Source: Pseudomonadota bacterium (GTDB lineage: Bacteria > Pseudomonadota > Alphaproteobacteria > Acetobacterales > Acetobacteraceae). From it: a stretch of DNA of 64,000 nt. Location: assembly GCA_021818505.1 (NCBI GenBank), contig JAKADX010000014.1:18806-82805 (forward strand), written 5' to 3'. Shown piece by piece: positions 34,410 to 45,121 of the stretch. The stretch's first letter is position 1, and each line of letters opens with the position of its first letter. A program made the translations under genes and the position numbers. Under the pieces are notes generated by a model, which saw only the letters and a list, made by a program, of their open reading frames with translations, was not told the DNA's origin and ran no database searches.

Positions 34410-36575
34410 CTACTCCGCCGCCGCTTCGCGTTCGCGGCGACCGTCACCCCGACCGCCCTTCGGCCCGACCTTCTCGCTGATGTCTTCACCGGTCGCCTGA
34501 TCGACCACCCGCATCGACAGCTTTACCTTCCCGCGCTCGTCGAAGCCGAGGACCTTCACCTTCACCGCGTCGCCGACATTGACCACGTCGGTGGTTTTGG
34601 CGACCCGTCCCTGCGTCAGTTCGCTGATATGCACGAGCCCGTCGCGGGAACCGAGGAAATTCACGAAGGCGCCGAAATCCGCCGTCTTCACGACCTTGCC
34701 GGTATAGATGACACCGACCTCCGGCTCGGCGACGATGCCGCGGATCCAGTCGATCGCGGCCTGCGCGCGGTCCGCTTCGGTGGCCGCGATCTTGATCGTG
34801 CCGTCATCTTCGATGTCGATCTTGGTGCCGGTCTGCTCGACAATCTCGCGGATCACCTTGCCGCCGGTGCCGATGACGTCGCGGATCTTCTCCTTCGGCA
34901 CGTTGATGACGTGAATCCGCGGCGCGTTCGCCGCCACGTCGCTGCGCGCCCCGGTCAGCGCCTTGGACATCTCGCCAAGGATATGCAGCCGCCCTTCGCG
35001 CGCCTGATCCAGCGCCACCCGCATGATTTCCGGCGTGATCGACGTGATCTTGATGTCCATCTGCAACGAGGTGACGCCGCGATCGGTCCCCGCCACCTTG
35101 AAGTCCATGTCGCCCAGATGATCCTCATCGCCGAGGATGTCGGACAGCACCGCGTAGCCGCGATCCTCCTTGATCAGCCCCATGGCGATCCCGGCCACCG
35201 GGCGCGCCAGCGGCACGCCGGCATCCATCAGCGCAAGCGAGCTTCCGCACACCGTCGCCATCGAGGAGCTGCCGTTGCTTTCGGTGATCTCGCTCACCAC
35301 CCGCAACGTGTACGGGAACTTGTCCTTCGAGGGCAGCAGCGGATGCACGGCGCGCCAGGCCAGCTTGCCGTGGCCGATCTCGCGCCGCCCGGGGCTGCCC
35401 ATCCGCCCGGTTTCGCCGACCGAGTACGGGGGGAAGTTGTAGTGCAGCATGAAGTGGCGGCGATGCTCGCCTTCCAGCGCGTCGATGATTTGCTCATCCT
35501 GCGCGGTCCCCAGCGTGGCCACGCAGAGCGCCTGCGTTTCGCCGCGGGTGAACAGGGCGCTGCCATGCGCGCGCGGCAGCACCCCGACCTCGGCCACGAT
35601 GGGGCGCACAGTGCGCGTATCGCGTCCGTCAATACGGTGGCCGGTGTCGAGGATGGCGTTACGGACGATATCCGCCTCCAGCTCTTTGAACAGCGGCTTT
35701 GCCGCCGCCGCGTCCAGCCCCTCGGCCGTCAGTGCTTCGGCGGCCGCCTTCTTCGCCGCGTCGATGCGTTCATGGCGAAGCTGCTTCTGCTGCTCGCGAT
35801 AGGCGTCCGTCAGCGCGCCCCGCGCCAGCGCCTCGACGCGGCCGGCCAGCGTCTTGTGCCCTTCGTCCGGCTCCGGCAGCGGCCAGGGCTCCCGCGCGGC
35901 ATGCTCCGCGAGCGCGATGATGGCGTCGATGACTGGCTGGAACTGCGCGTGCCCGAACGTCACCGCCCCAAGCATCACGTCCTCGGGCAGTTCCTGCGCC
36001 TCGCTCTCCACCATCAGCACGCCTTCGCGCGTGCCGGCGACCACGAGGTCCAGCTGCGAGAGCTGCGCCTGATCGGGCTGCGGGTTCAGCACATACTGGC
36101 CATCGACGTAGCCGACACGCGCGGCGCCGACCGGGCCGAAGAACGGGATGCCGGACAGCGTCAGCGCCGCCGAGCAGCCGACCATCGCCACGATGTCCGG
36201 GTCGTTCTCCAGGTCGTGGCTCAGCACGGTCGCGATCACCTGGATCTCGTTGCGGAACCCGTCGGGGAACAGCGGCCGGATCGGCCGGTCAATGAGGCGG
36301 GAGACGAGCGTCTCATGCTCGCTCGGCCGCCCCTCGCGCTTGAAGAACCCACCAGGAATTTTGCCGGCGGCAAAGCTCTTTTCCTGGTAGTTGACGGTCA
36401 GCGGGAAGAAATCCTGCCCCGGCTTGGCGGTCTTGGCGCCGACGGCGGTGCACAGCACGATCGTGTCGCCATAGCGGACCATCACCGCGCCGTCCGCCTG
36501 GCGCGCGATCTTTCCGGTTTCCAGCACGAGCTTGCGCCCGCCCCAGTCGATTTCCTTGCGGAAGTAATTGAACAT
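34410..36575 (-). CDS. pnp: Polyribonucleotide nucleotidyltransferase
   Basis: 721 aa. Phosphorolytic 3'-5' exoribonuclease, degradosome component. Two RNase PH-like domains (N-terminal [20 protein letters not shown]; second with [20 protein letters not shown] and GVSLARP-type segment), then KH ([20 protein letters not shown]) and S1 ([19 protein letters not shown]). The ATG at 36575 (MFNYFRK) is chosen from homologues; upstream Met codons are not credible. The C-terminus after S1 is Gly/Arg/Glu-rich. Last gene of the rimP-to-pnp operon. Confidence 0.97.
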   Translation of the reverse strand: MFNYFRKEIDWGGRKLVLETGKIARQADGAVMVRYGDTIVLCTAVGAKTAKPGQDFFPLTVNYQEKSFAAGKIPGGFFKREGRPSEHETLVSRLIDRPIRPLFPDGFRNEIQVIATVLSHDLENDPDIVAMVGCSAALTLSGIPFFGPVGAARVGYVDGQYVLNPQPDQAQLSQLDLVVAGTREGVLMVESEAQELPEDVMLGAVTFGHAQFQPVIDAIIALAEHAAREPWPLPEPDEGHKTLAGRVEALARGALTDAYREQQKQLRHERIDAAKKAAAEALTAEGLDAAAAKPLFKELEADIVRNAILDTGHRIDGRDTRTVRPIVAEVGVLPRAHGSALFTRGETQALCVATLGTAQDEQIIDALEGEHRRHFMLHYNFPPYSVGETGRMGSPGRREIGHGKLAWRAVHPLLPSKDKFPYTLRVVSEITESNGSSSMATVCGSSLALMDAGVPLARPVAGIAMGLIKEDRGYAVLSDILGDEDHLGDMDFKVAGTDRGVTSLQMDIKITSITPEIMRVALDQAREGRLHILGEMSKALTGARSDVAANAPRIHVINVPKEKIRDVIGTGGKVIREIVEQTGTKIDIEDDGTIKIAATEADRAQAAIDWIRGIVAEPEVGVIYTGKVVKTADFGAFVNFLGSRDGLVHISELTQGRVAKTTDVVNVGDAVKVKVLGFDERGKVKLSMRVVDQATGEDISEKVGPKGGRGDGRREREAAAE

Positions 36576-36891
36576 CCTGTCGTCCCTGTTCGGATGCGCG
36601 CGGCGCACGGTGTTCAGGGGCGATCCGTGTCTCCTGCGGGAACGGCGTCTCGGGCTGCATGGGAGCGGCCTGCAACGTGGCGCAGGACCGCGGAGCCATG
36701 TGGCCGGAGGCGCCGTCCAGTCCCCCGCATACGGCAGAGGGTGCCGGATCGACCGTCTGACGGTCCGCCGCTGGCGCGCGGCAGTCCGGGGCTCAGCCCC
36801 GGTCGGCGTTCCCCCGTGTCCCCATGACGCGGGGGTGATGCCGGCGCGACATCATATAGTCGCGCCGGCCGGCAGAACCACTCGAACGCTG
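36576..36891 (-). promoter_or_regulatory. Structured rpsO-pnp spacer (pnp leader)
   Basis: A 316-base gene-free spacer with four hairpins: GCCGGCGCGAC/GTCGCGCCGGC, an 11-bp perfect stem (36840-36869); CCCCCGTGTC/GACGCGGGGG with one wobble (36811-36835); CCGGGGC/GCCCCGG with a 3-base loop (36786-36802); and GACCGT/ACGGTC (36751-36765). None has a U-tract. In E. coli the pnp leader hairpin is cut by RNase III and the enzyme then represses its own synthesis. A like role is inferred here, not shown. No small gene was credible in this spacer. Confidence 0.5.
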
Positions 36892-37161
36892 TCAGCGGCG
36901 GAGATTGAGCCGCCCGATCAGCGTCTCGTAGCGGGCCTGGTCCTTCTTCTTGAGGTAGTCGAGCAGTCGCCGGCGCCGTCCGACAAGCACCAGCAGCCCG
37001 CGGCGGCTGTGGAAGTCCTTGGCGTGGGTCTTGAGGTGCTCGGTGAGGTTGCCGATCCGCTCGGACAACAGCGCGACCTGCACCTCCGGGCTGCCGGTAT
37101 CGGCGGCTGCGGTGGCATATTCGGTAACGAGCGCCCGGCGGCGCTCCGCGGTAATCGACAT
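36892..37161 (-). CDS. rpsO: 30S ribosomal protein S15
   Basis: 89 aa, the usual length. Contains [29 protein letters not shown] core (motifs [32 protein letters not shown]) and ends [13 protein letters not shown]. Binds the central domain of 16S rRNA. The second of two adjacent ATGs (37161) lies six bases after AGGAG and is used. Lies 41 bases after truB in the operon. Confidence 0.97.
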   Translation of the reverse strand: MSITAERRRALVTEYATAAADTGSPEVQVALLSERIGNLTEHLKTHAKDFHSRRGLLVLVGRRRRLLDYLKKKDQARYETLIGRLNLRR

Positions 37162-37202
37162 CATCTGCTCCTGGATGAAGGGTTGCGGCGTCGCGTGCCC
37201 GG

Positions 37203-38129
37203 CTAGAGCAGCCGCTCGGGCTTGAGCCAACCATCCTCCAGCCGGCAAAGCCCGATCACGCGCCCCCCCGCCATCGCGCGCGCCAGCCCTCCATCGGGGT
37301 TGGCTGCCTTCGGAATCCGGCCCATCAGCGCAACCAGGCTGATCGCCTGGCCGTGTCCGAGGCCGTAGGCTTCCGCCTCCGTCAAGGCCAGCGCCGGGAT
37401 GTCGGCCAGCGCGGTCGCGACGGGGAGCAGGAAGTCCGGGGAAGTCGGCGGGGTATCCTCTGCGCGCGCCAATTTGTCCAGCGGAATCGCGCTTTCCTCG
37501 GTGAAAGGTCCGACCCGCTTGCGACGCAGGGCGGCCACATGGCCCAGGCTGCCGCAGGCCAGGGCGAGGTCGCGGGCAAGGCTGCGCATATAGACGCCCT
37601 TGCCGGACTGGACCTCGAAGATCGCGGTATCAGCGTCGGGCCGCTCGATCAGCTCGAAGCGGTCCACACGCGCCGGTCGTGCCTCCAGCGCCGGCGGCGC
37701 GCCCGCGCGCGCGAGGTCGTAGGCGCGCTCCCCGGCCACCTTCACCGCCGAATAGGCCGGCGGCACCTGCAAGATGTCGCCGCGGAACTTCTCCAGTGCC
37801 GCCGTGATGGCGGCATCGCTGGGGCGGGCGTCGGTCGTGGCCGTCACCTTGCCGTCGGCGTCATCGGTGTCGCGCGCCTCGCCAAAGCGCAGGGTGAAGC
37901 GATAGATTTTGGTGCCGTCCATCACATAGGGCACGGTCTTGGTCGCTGCACCGAACGCGACCGGCAGAACACCGGTCGCGAGCGGGTCGAGCGTGCCGCC
38001 GTGCCCGGCCTTTTGCGCGTCGAACCAGCGGCGCACGCGGTTGACCACGTCGGTGCTGGTCAGGCCCGGTGGCTTATCCACGATCAGCCAGCCATCGAGC
38101 TTTCGGCCGCGCGGCTTGCGGTGACGCAT
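37203..38129 (-). CDS. truB: tRNA pseudouridine(55) synthase
   Basis: 308 aa. Makes pseudouridine in the T-loop of tRNAs. Motifs: [16 protein letters not shown], the catalytic Asp in [58 protein letters not shown]. The N-terminal HRKPRGRK tail is basic. ATG 38129 is used rather than the GTG one codon upstream. It is 420 bases downstream of rbfA, an unusually wide gap in this operon. Confidence 0.96.
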   Translation of the reverse strand: MRHRKPRGRKLDGWLIVDKPPGLTSTDVVNRVRRWFDAQKAGHGGTLDPLATGVLPVAFGAATKTVPYVMDGTKIYRFTLRFGEARDTDDADGKVTATTDARPSDAAITAALEKFRGDILQVPPAYSAVKVAGERAYDLARAGAPPALEARPARVDRFELIERPDADTAIFEVQSGKGVYMRSLARDLALACGSLGHVAALRRKRVGPFTEESAIPLDKLARAEDTPPTSPDFLLPVATALADIPALALTEAEAYGLGHGQAISLVALMGRIPKAANPDGGLARAMAGGRVIGLCRLEDGWLKPERLL

Positions 38130-38550
38130 CACAAAGTCCTTCGGAAACGCGGTCCAGGCCGGGTATCCAGCAGGACGGAGGGGCGCGGGGTGAAGCAGAT
38201 CGCGCCGCTCATGGCAAGCCGTCCGGAGGCATTACGGCGCCTTCCCAAGGTCTGTGCGCGCCGCCGGTCCTGCCGCGGGCGAGCACCTGCGCAACCCCGT
38301 GTTCCGTGATTGCAGACGGCGCAAAACTGAAGAACAGCACGAGTGCTAGGTTCAGGTTTCCCCACATCGTGCCGGCGACCATGGCTGGCAGCGACTGGCG
38401 GCAGGGCCGGCAGGCCGCGCGGATCACGCATCGGCGCGGCCGCACCGGCCGGCGTGCGGTCGAAGCGCCCGACCAGCAGAAGGGTCATCGCCGCCAGAAC
38501 GGCACGCCGAGATTCGTCCAGCGGTTCCCGGCCATCGCGTCGTCCCCCCG
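38130..38550. other. 421-base gap between rbfA and truB; no confident gene
   Basis: Two minus-strand open frames of 119 and 78 codons overlap here. The second contains a hydrophobic stretch from MWGNLNLALVLFFSFAPS. Neither has recognisable homology or a good ribosome site, and they overlap in different frames. A tiny frame starting ATG near 38535 (MAGNRWTNLGVPFWRR, 16 codons) ends by a TGATG-type overlap with the 119-codon frame. A decayed gene or an internal promoter for truB-rpsO-pnp are both possible. Confidence 0.35.
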
Positions 38551-38958
38551 CTACTCGAGGTCGCGCAGCACCTCGGGCCGATGAAGCAGTTCGTCCACGT
38601 GCATCGCATAGTCCAGGCTGGTGTCGGCCTGGAACGTCAGGTCGGGCGCGTAACGCAGTCGCAGCGCGTGCGCAACCTCACGCCGCAGGAACGGTGCGGC
38701 ATGGCGCAGCGCCGGCAGTTTTTCAGCCACATCCGATCGGCCGAGCCGGGTGACGAACGCGGTCGCGTGGCGCAGGTCGGGGCTGACCCGCACCTCCGTC
38801 ACCGTCAGCACCACGGCGGCCAGATCAGGGTCGCGCACCTCGCCGCGCGCGAAGATTCCGGCGAGCACGTGGCGGATTTCCTCCGCCACCCGCAATTGCC
38901 GCTGGCTCGGCGCGTGTGCCGCGTCATGCGCTGCGCCGTGGCCTCCGCCACGCTTCAC
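38551..38958 (-). CDS. rbfA: Ribosome-binding factor A
   Basis: 135 aa. Cold-shock-linked 30S maturation factor with a KH fold: [73 protein letters not shown]. Starts at GTG 38958, overlapping the infB stop by four bases (GTGA); longer upstream frames run through infB and are rejected. Confidence 0.94.
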   Translation of the reverse strand: MKRGGGHGAAHDAAHAPSQRQLRVAEEIRHVLAGIFARGEVRDPDLAAVVLTVTEVRVSPDLRHATAFVTRLGRSDVAEKLPALRHAAPFLRREVAHALRLRYAPDLTFQADTSLDYAMHVDELLHRPEVLRDLE

Positions 38959-41627
38959 GCCGCCACCATCTCCGTCTCGTAGCACTCCACCACGTCGCCC
39001 TCCCGCAGATCGTGGAAGTTGGCGAATGACAGGCCGCACTCATACCCGCGCGCGACCTCGCGCACGTCGTCCTTGAAGCGCTTGAGCTGGGTCAGCTCTC
39101 CGGTGTGGATCACCACGTTGTCGCGCAGCAGCCGCACGCCGGCACCGCGCTTCACCACGCCCTCCGTCACCATGCAGCCGGCGACCTTGCCGACCTTGGT
39201 GATGTCGAACACGCGGCGGATCTCGGCGTAGCCCAGGAACTTCTCACGTGCCTTCGGTGCGATCTTGCCGCGCACCAGCTTCTCGATGTCATCGGAGAGG
39301 TCGTAGATGATCGAGTAGTAGCGGATATCGACGCCGTCCCGCTGTGCCAGATCGCGGGCCTGGGCCGTGGCGCGCACGTTGAACGCCACCACCACCGCGT
39401 TCGACGCCTTGGCAAGCTGCACGTCGCTCTCGGTGATCTGGCCGACCGCGGCGAGCAGCACGCGCACCCGCACTTCGTCGTTGGCAAGCTTTGCGACCGT
39501 CGCCTGGATCGCCTCGGCGCTGCCCTGCACGTCGGCCTTGATGACGAGCGCCACTTCCTTCTGCTCGCCGGCCTGGATGCGCGCGAGCATCTGATCGAGC
39601 GTTCCGCGCGCCGCGGTGACCGCGCCAGCCGCCTTCTCGCGCAGCTTCCGCTGGCGGAATTCGCTGATTTCGCGCGCACGGCCTTCGTTCTCGACGACCA
39701 CGAACGGCTCCCCCGCCGTCGGCACGCCATCGAGACCGAGGATTTCCACCGGCACCGACGGCCCGGCCTCCTTCATCTGCCGGCCTTTGTCGTCCAGCAT
39801 CGCGCGCACGCGGCCCCATTCGGCGCCGGCCACCACGATGTCGCCCTGCCGCAGCGTGCCACGCTGCACCAGCACCGTCGCCACCGGCCCCCGCCCGCGG
39901 TCCAGCCGGCTCTCGATCACCGAGCCTTCAGCCGAACGGTTCGGGTTGGCCCGAAGGTCGAGGATTTCCGCCTGCAGCAGGATCGCCTCCTGCAGCTTGT
40001 CCAGGCCCGTCTTCTTCGTCGCCGACACTTCGACGTCCTGGGTTTCGCCGCCCATTTCCTCGACCACGATTTCGTGGCTGAGCAGCTCCTGCCGGACACG
40101 GGCTGGATTGGCGTCCGGTTTGTCCATCTTGTTGATCGCAACGATGATCGGCGCCTGAGCGGCTTTCGCGTGGCGGATCGCCTCGATCGTCTGCGGCATG
40201 ACGCCGTCATCGGCCGCGACCACCAGCACGACGATATCGGTTACGCTGGCGCCGCGCGCGCGCATCGCCGTGAACGCGGCATGGCCCGGCGTGTCGATGA
40301 ACGTGATGCGGTCGCCGCCCGCCAGTTCGACCTGATAGGCGCCGATATGCTGGGTGATGCCGCCGGCCTCGCCGGCCGCGACATCCGTCGCGCGCAGCGC
40401 GTCGAGCAGCGACGTCTTGCCGTGATCGACATGGCCCATCACCGTCACCACGGGCGGCCGCGGCACCAGGTCGGCCTCCGCGTCAGTGGCGCCGGTCAGC
40501 CCGAGTTCCACGTCGTCCTCGGACACGCGCTTGGCGCGGTGGCCGAATTCCTGCACCACGAGTTCGGCGGTGTCGGCATCGAGGCTCTGCGTGATGGTCG
40601 CCATCACACCAAGCCGCATCAGGGTTTTGATCACGTCGGGCGCGCGGGCCGCGATGCGGTTGGCGAGTTCCTGAACGGTAATGCTTTCCGGCAGCACCAC
40701 CTCGCGCACCACCTTCACCTGGTCGGAGCGCAGCCGTTCCAGCTCGGCCTGCCGCCGCTCACGCTCGCGCTGCCGGCGAACCGAGGCCAGGCTGCGCACA
40801 CGATCGTCCTCGCCCTCGATCGCCGCCTGCACATCGATCTTGGCGCCGCGGCGGCGGTCCTCGGTTCCCTTCTTCGCTGCCGGGACCTGCGGCTTGCGCG
40901 CGACCAGGCCTGGGGCAGCGCCGGCGCGACGCACCGGACGACCCTCTTCGTCCTCATCGCCCAGCCGCGGCGCTTTCAGCCGCAGCGTCTCGCCGGCCGT
41001 GGCCGGGGGCGCTGCCGGGGCAGGTCGGCCGGCCGGGCGGACCGGCCGTCGATCCTCCGCGCCACGGGCGCTCGGGCCGGCGCCGGCGGCAGCCGCCTGG
41101 GCCGCAGCCGCCGCTTCGGCGACGCGCCGCGCCTCCTGCTCGGCGCGCTCGCGGGCCTCGTCCTCGGCCCGTTGCCGCGCCTCCTCCTCGGCCGCCTTGC
41201 GTGCCTCGTCCTCGCGCCGCCGGGCTTCCTCGGCGGCGGAGAGAATGGAAATCTTCTCCTGCTCGCGCCGCTCTGCCTCCCGCCGCGCAGCCTCACGCTG
41301 CTGCTCGGCGAGCGCGCGCTGCCGGGCCGCCAGTTCGGTCGCGGTCAGCGCCCGTCCCGCACCCGCCGGCGGGCGACCCACCGGACCGGGCGCAGGGCGT
41401 GTCGCCGCCGAAGGAGTGCCGGCCGCGGCGCTCGGCAAGGCAGCGCCGGCACCGCCAGGGCCAGGGGCGCGCTTCTTGCGCACCTCGACCTGCACGACCT
41501 TGGAGCGGCCGTGACTGAAACTCTGTCGGACGGACCCGGCATCCACGGTCCGGCCCAGCTCCATGCGACCCGTCGGCCGCAGCGACAGCCGGCCCTTGCC
41601 CGCGTCCTGATCGTTGCCTTCGCTCAT
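38955..41627 (-). CDS. infB: Translation initiation factor IF-2
   Basis: 890 aa. GTPase that places initiator tRNA on the 30S subunit. Long N-terminal Ala/Pro/Arg/Glu-rich region with a charged coiled coil ([20 protein letters not shown]), IF2_N segment [20 protein letters not shown], then the G domain near residue 395: [28 protein letters not shown]. Domains II-IV follow to the C-terminal [20 protein letters not shown]. Overlaps ylxR upstream and rbfA downstream by four bases each. Confidence 0.97.
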   Translation of the reverse strand: MSEGNDQDAGKGRLSLRPTGRMELGRTVDAGSVRQSFSHGRSKVVQVEVRKKRAPGPGGAGAALPSAAAGTPSAATRPAPGPVGRPPAGAGRALTATELAARQRALAEQQREAARREAERREQEKISILSAAEEARRREDEARKAAEEEARQRAEDEARERAEQEARRVAEAAAAAQAAAAGAGPSARGAEDRRPVRPAGRPAPAAPPATAGETLRLKAPRLGDEDEEGRPVRRAGAAPGLVARKPQVPAAKKGTEDRRRGAKIDVQAAIEGEDDRVRSLASVRRQRERERRQAELERLRSDQVKVVREVVLPESITVQELANRIAARAPDVIKTLMRLGVMATITQSLDADTAELVVQEFGHRAKRVSEDDVELGLTGATDAEADLVPRPPVVTVMGHVDHGKTSLLDALRATDVAAGEAGGITQHIGAYQVELAGGDRITFIDTPGHAAFTAMRARGASVTDIVVLVVAADDGVMPQTIEAIRHAKAAQAPIIVAINKMDKPDANPARVRQELLSHEIVVEEMGGETQDVEVSATKKTGLDKLQEAILLQAEILDLRANPNRSAEGSVIESRLDRGRGPVATVLVQRGTLRQGDIVVAGAEWGRVRAMLDDKGRQMKEAGPSVPVEILGLDGVPTAGEPFVVVENEGRAREISEFRQRKLREKAAGAVTAARGTLDQMLARIQAGEQKEVALVIKADVQGSAEAIQATVAKLANDEVRVRVLLAAVGQITESDVQLAKASNAVVVAFNVRATAQARDLAQRDGVDIRYYSIIYDLSDDIEKLVRGKIAPKAREKFLGYAEIRRVFDITKVGKVAGCMVTEGVVKRGAGVRLLRDNVVIHTGELTQLKRFKDDVREVARGYECGLSFANFHDLREGDVVECYETEMVAA

Positions 41628-42322
41628 CTACCCGCCTGTACCTTGCCTTCGTTCCGCCCGGACCTGCCGGTCGGCCTCCCACCGGCCGGAGGGGTTCGCA
41701 ACCCGTCCAGCCGCTCCGCATCCTCGCCGATCCGCACCGCCAGCCGTCCCGCCGCAACCGCGACATGCACGGCGTGGTCCCGCCCGAACACACCGCCCAG
41801 GGCGGCGCCGTCGAGCGGCGTCACCACAGTCCCCTGCCAGCCCCGCAGCAGGCGCGCCCGCTCGTCGGGGCTGCCGTCCGCGGCCTGCACGATCAGCGCC
41901 GCCCGGCCCGTCTCCAGCCACTCCCGCACCTTGGTGAACCCGGCAACCGCCTGCCCGGCACGCCGGGCGAGACCCAGTTGCTCGCCAATCCGTCGCGCCA
42001 ACGCCCTCTGCAACCCGGACAGGAGATCGGGAGACACCGTCACCGGACCGCGCGCCGCCCTGGCGAATCCGCCCCGTGTGCGAGCGGTTTCTACCACATC
42101 GCCAAGCGCACTCAACCAGATTCCCCGCCCGGGCAGCCGTGCACCCAGGTCGGGCACCACTGCGCCGTCCGGCGCGATAACGAACCGAATCATCCGCTCC
42201 TTCGGCAGCCGCGCGCGTGTTACGGCGCAGCGCCGCAAAGGCCCAGTCTGCGGCTCATCGCCCTCTTCGTCTCCGGATGCAATCGGTGCGTCAGTCGTGG
42301 CCTGCCTCCTCCGACCCGCCAT
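41624..42322 (-). CDS. ylxR: YlxR-family RNA-binding protein fused to an L7Ae-like domain
   Basis: 232 aa. The N-terminal YlxR (DUF448) domain has [22 protein letters not shown] and GRGIWLS. The second half resembles the L7Ae/YlxQ RNA-binding fold ([39 protein letters not shown]). This fusion is common in Alphaproteobacteria. The only close start is ATG 42322, which overlaps the nusA end by 32 bases; a GGAGGAGG lies inside the overlap just after that ATG and leaves the start uncertain. C-terminus is disordered and basic. Confidence 0.85.
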   Translation of the reverse strand: MAGRRRQATTDAPIASGDEEGDEPQTGPLRRCAVTRARLPKERMIRFVIAPDGAVVPDLGARLPGRGIWLSALGDVVETARTRGGFARAARGPVTVSPDLLSGLQRALARRIGEQLGLARRAGQAVAGFTKVREWLETGRAALIVQAADGSPDERARLLRGWQGTVVTPLDGAALGGVFGRDHAVHVAVAAGRLAVRIGEDAERLDGLRTPPAGGRPTGRSGRNEGKVQAGR

Positions 42323-43844
42323 GCGATGCGGCGGCCGCCTCACCCCCATCGGCAAACCAGTGTGCGCGCGCGGCCATGATGATCTCGTTGGCCGTGGCCT
42401 CGTCCATGTTGGCGGCGCCGATGATCTCGACAAGCTCGTCGGAGGCAAGATCGGCCAGATCGTCGAGCGTCCTGACGCCCTTCTCGCCCAGCGCGACCAG
42501 CATCGCCGGCGTCAGCGCCTCGATCGCGGCCACTTCATCCGTCACGCCCAACGCCGCGCGTCGCTCGGTCAGTTCATTGTCGCGGCGGATCAGGAACTGC
42601 TCGGCGCGGCGGATCAATTCATCGGCCACCTGCTCGTCGAAACCCTCGATGGACGCCAGTTCGTCGCGGGGCGTGAACGCCAGCTCCTCGATGCTGTTGA
42701 AGCCTTCCGTCACCAGCAGGCCGGCGATCACGTCGTCCACGTCAAGCGCCTCAACGAACAGCCCGGTGCGGCGGCGGAACTCCTCCTGTCGGCGCTCGCT
42801 CTCCTCGGCTTCGGTCAGGATGTCGATGTCCCAGCGGGTCAGCTGGCTCGCCAGACGCACATTCTGACCGCGCCGTCCGATCGCAAGCGAGAGCTGGTCG
42901 TCCGGCACCACCACCTCGCAGCGCCCACCCTCCTCGTCCATCACCACCTTGGTCACCTCGGCGGGTGCCAGCGCATTGACCACGAACGTCGCGGTGTTGG
43001 CGGACCAGGGGATGATGTCGATCTTCTCGCCCTGGAGTTCCTGCACCACCGCCTGCACGCGAGAGCCGCGCATACCGACGCACGCGCCAACTGGGTCGAT
43101 CGACGAATCGCGCGAAATCACCGCCATCTTTGCGCGGCTGCCGGGATCGCGGGCGACCGCCTTGATCTCGATGATGCCGTCGTAGATCTCGGGCACCTCC
43201 TGCGCGAACAGCTTGGCCAGGAAGCCGGGATGCGTGCGGCTGAGGAAGATCTGCGGCCCGCGGGGTTCCTCGCGCACGTCGTAGATATAGGCGCGGACAC
43301 GGTCGCCGTTGCGGAAGCTCTCGCGCGGGATCAGCTCGTCGCGGCGCAGCAGCGCCTCGGCGCGGCCGATCTCCACCATCAGGTTGCCGTACTCGGTGCG
43401 CTTGACCACGCCGTTGATGATCTCGCCCACGCGGTCCTTGAACTCATCGTACTGCTGCGCACGCTCGTATTCGCGCACGCCCTGCACGATCACCTGCTTG
43501 GCGGTCTGTGCGGCGATGCGGCCGAAATCGATCGGCGGCAGCGGATCGACCAGAAACTCGCCGACCTTGATGTCGGGCTTGAACTTGCGCGCGATGTGAA
43601 TGGGGATCTGCGTCTCTTCGTTCTCCACCGTCTCCACCGCCTCCGTCCAGCGGGAAAGCCGGACTTCGCCGGTCTTGCGGTCGATGGTGGCGCGGATGTC
43701 CTTCTCGTGGCCGTATTTCGCGCGCCCGGCCTTCTGGTACGCCTTCTCTAGGACGTCGAGGACCTTTTCCCGGTCGAGCGACTTCTCGCGCGCAACGGCA
43801 TCGGCCACCAGCAGCAGCTCGGGGCGGGAGATCGCGGTATCCAT
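42291..43844 (-). CDS. nusA: Transcription termination/antitermination protein NusA
   Basis: 517 aa. Binds RNA polymerase and nascent RNA. Order: N-terminal RNAP-binding domain (LLLVADAVAREKSLDREKVL), S1, KH1 and KH2 (VGACVGMRGSRVQAVVQEL; LAIGRRGQNVRLASQL), then helix-hairpin-helix repeats (FNSIEELAFTPRDELASIEG; GVRTLDDLADLASDELVEI). The C-terminal tail is acidic and His-rich. Starts 12 bases after rimP. Confidence 0.97.
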   Translation of the reverse strand: MDTAISRPELLLVADAVAREKSLDREKVLDVLEKAYQKAGRAKYGHEKDIRATIDRKTGEVRLSRWTEAVETVENEETQIPIHIARKFKPDIKVGEFLVDPLPPIDFGRIAAQTAKQVIVQGVREYERAQQYDEFKDRVGEIINGVVKRTEYGNLMVEIGRAEALLRRDELIPRESFRNGDRVRAYIYDVREEPRGPQIFLSRTHPGFLAKLFAQEVPEIYDGIIEIKAVARDPGSRAKMAVISRDSSIDPVGACVGMRGSRVQAVVQELQGEKIDIIPWSANTATFVVNALAPAEVTKVVMDEEGGRCEVVVPDDQLSLAIGRRGQNVRLASQLTRWDIDILTEAEESERRQEEFRRRTGLFVEALDVDDVIAGLLVTEGFNSIEELAFTPRDELASIEGFDEQVADELIRRAEQFLIRRDNELTERRAALGVTDEVAAIEALTPAMLVALGEKGVRTLDDLADLASDELVEIIGAANMDEATANEIIMAARAHWFADGGEAAAASHGGSEEAGHD

Positions 43845-43856
43845 CGGGGAAGCCTC

Positions 43857-44378
43857 TCAGTTGGTCCGGGTTGGGGTTGCCGTGGCTTCGATCAGGGCGT
43901 CAGTGAGCACCAGGCGGGCACGGCGCAGATCGGCGAGCGGCAGTGCGACCTCGTTACCATCGTCCAGCCGCAGCCGGGCGTACTGCGCGTCGGCACCAAG
44001 CACGACACCGCTGAACCGGCGCCGCCCCGCCATGGGCGGATCGAGTTCGACCCGCGCCAGGTGACCAGCGAAGCGGTTCCAGTCCTTGACACGTGTCAAC
44101 GGCCGGTCAATGCCCGGCGAGCTGACCTCCAGCGTCCATTCCCCAGACATCGGATCGGCCACGTCGATCACGGCGCCGAGGGCGCGGCTGATATGCTCGC
44201 AGTCCTCCACCGTCATGGGCGCCGCGTCGGCGCGGTCGGCCATGATCTGCACCGTCGGACGGTCCCGGCCGGAGACGGCGACGCGGACCAGTTCATAGCC
44301 CATGCCTTCCAGCGTGGGCGTGACGATCTCCGCAAGACGGGCCTCTAGCCCGGTATGACGCGGTTGGTCAGGGTTCAA
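43857..44378 (-). CDS. rimP: Ribosome maturation factor RimP
   Basis: 173 aa. 30S assembly factor. [24 protein letters not shown], then [17 protein letters not shown], the signature [23 protein letters not shown], and an SH3-like C-terminal domain. The start appears to be TTG at 44378: no ATG or GTG is in frame nearby. It lies directly on the U-tract of an intrinsic terminator. A GGAGGG is present but only upstream of the hairpin, so initiation may need the hairpin to fold or be bypassed. First gene of the ~10-kb operon to pnp. Confidence 0.93.
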   Translation of the reverse strand: MNPDQPRHTGLEARLAEIVTPTLEGMGYELVRVAVSGRDRPTVQIMADRADAAPMTVEDCEHISRALGAVIDVADPMSGEWTLEVSSPGIDRPLTRVKDWNRFAGHLARVELDPPMAGRRRFSGVVLGADAQYARLRLDDGNEVALPLADLRRARLVLTDALIEATATPTRTN

Positions 44379-44418
44379 AACAAAAAAGGCGGCCCTTTCG
44401 GGGCCACCCTCCGTGATC
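44376..44418 (-). terminator. Intrinsic terminator / attenuator at the rimP start
   Basis: Read on the minus strand, GGTGGCCC-CGAAA-GGGCCGCC is an 8-bp stem with one G-T pair, followed directly by TTTTTTGTTTTG, the best U-tract in the window. The last bases of the tract are the rimP TTG start (44376-44378). The gene upstream on this strand is trmB more than 700 bases away and it ends toward this site only from the far side, so the element most simply serves the rimP-nusA leader. Attenuation ahead of rimP is known in some bacteria (rimP-leader). Confidence 0.75.
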
Positions 44419-44582
44419 GGTCGGAAGATGTTTGATTGTCCATCAGATAGGCGATCCCAGGGCGCGGCGCAAGGGCAGGCAACGGCGCGCCCGAAGGCCG
44501 TATGAAACCACGCCTGCCTGATCGGACTTAATCAGCCGCCGGTGCGCCGCCACATACGGCAGCAGCGCCATGGAGCAAGCAC

Positions 44583-45110
44583 ATGTCGGCAGGACACCGG
44601 ACCCTGTGGATCGTCATCGCTGACGGCGGACACGCCCGCGTCGTCGTCGCCAAGGACCATCCTGGCCAGTTTGAGACGGACTGGGCGGTCGATTCGCCGG
44701 ACGCCCATCATGCGGGGCGCGATCTCGTCAGCGACCGGCCGGGGCGCGTCTTCTCCAGTGCGCGTCGCCCGGGCCGGGCCGGGGGCGGCCTCGCCTCGGG
44801 CCGGGGCACGGAGGGTACGGCCGTGGCGCGCCATGCCCTGGTGCCGCCCAGCGATCCGCGTGAGGAAGCCAAGCGCAGCTTCGCGGAGCTGCTGGCGCAG
44901 TTTCTGGATGACGAAGCCGGGCGCGGCGCGTTCGACGAGCTGGTGCTGGTTGCGCCGGGCCATGTCATGCACGACCTGCGCGCGCGCCTCGGTCGGCTGG
45001 CGAACGAACGCGTGACCGGAACGCTGCTCAAGGACCTGACGGCGATCCCCGACCGCGACCTGTCGCAGCATCTGGCGACGTGGTGGCGTCCGCCGCGGCA
45101 GGGCGACTGA
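44583..45110 (+). CDS. Host-attachment-like protein (Host_attach family)
   Basis: 175 aa cytosolic protein. Starts WIVIADGGHARVVV, central Arg/Gly-rich linker (RRPGRAGGGLASGRG), and the conserved end LAQFLDDEAGRG, FDELVLVAPGHVMHDLR, KDLTAIPDRDLSQHL. The family was named from an Agrobacterium protein needed for attachment to plant cells, but its fold is release-factor-like (eRF1-like) and the true activity is unknown. A GGAGCAAG lies upstream of the ATG. It sits alone between the two long minus-strand blocks. Confidence 0.8.
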   Translation: MSAGHRTLWIVIADGGHARVVVAKDHPGQFETDWAVDSPDAHHAGRDLVSDRPGRVFSSARRPGRAGGGLASGRGTEGTAVARHALVPPSDPREEAKRSFAELLAQFLDDEAGRGAFDELVLVAPGHVMHDLRARLGRLANERVTGTLLKDLTAIPDRDLSQHLATWWRPPRQGD

Positions 45111-45121
45111 TCCGCCGCACC

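Noticed and set aside
39105..43751. A 1548-codon open frame on the plus strand across infB, ylxR and nusA
   Set aside because: Antisense to well-identified genes; His/Arg/Asp-rich composition is what the reverse of GC-rich coding sequence gives; no domain.
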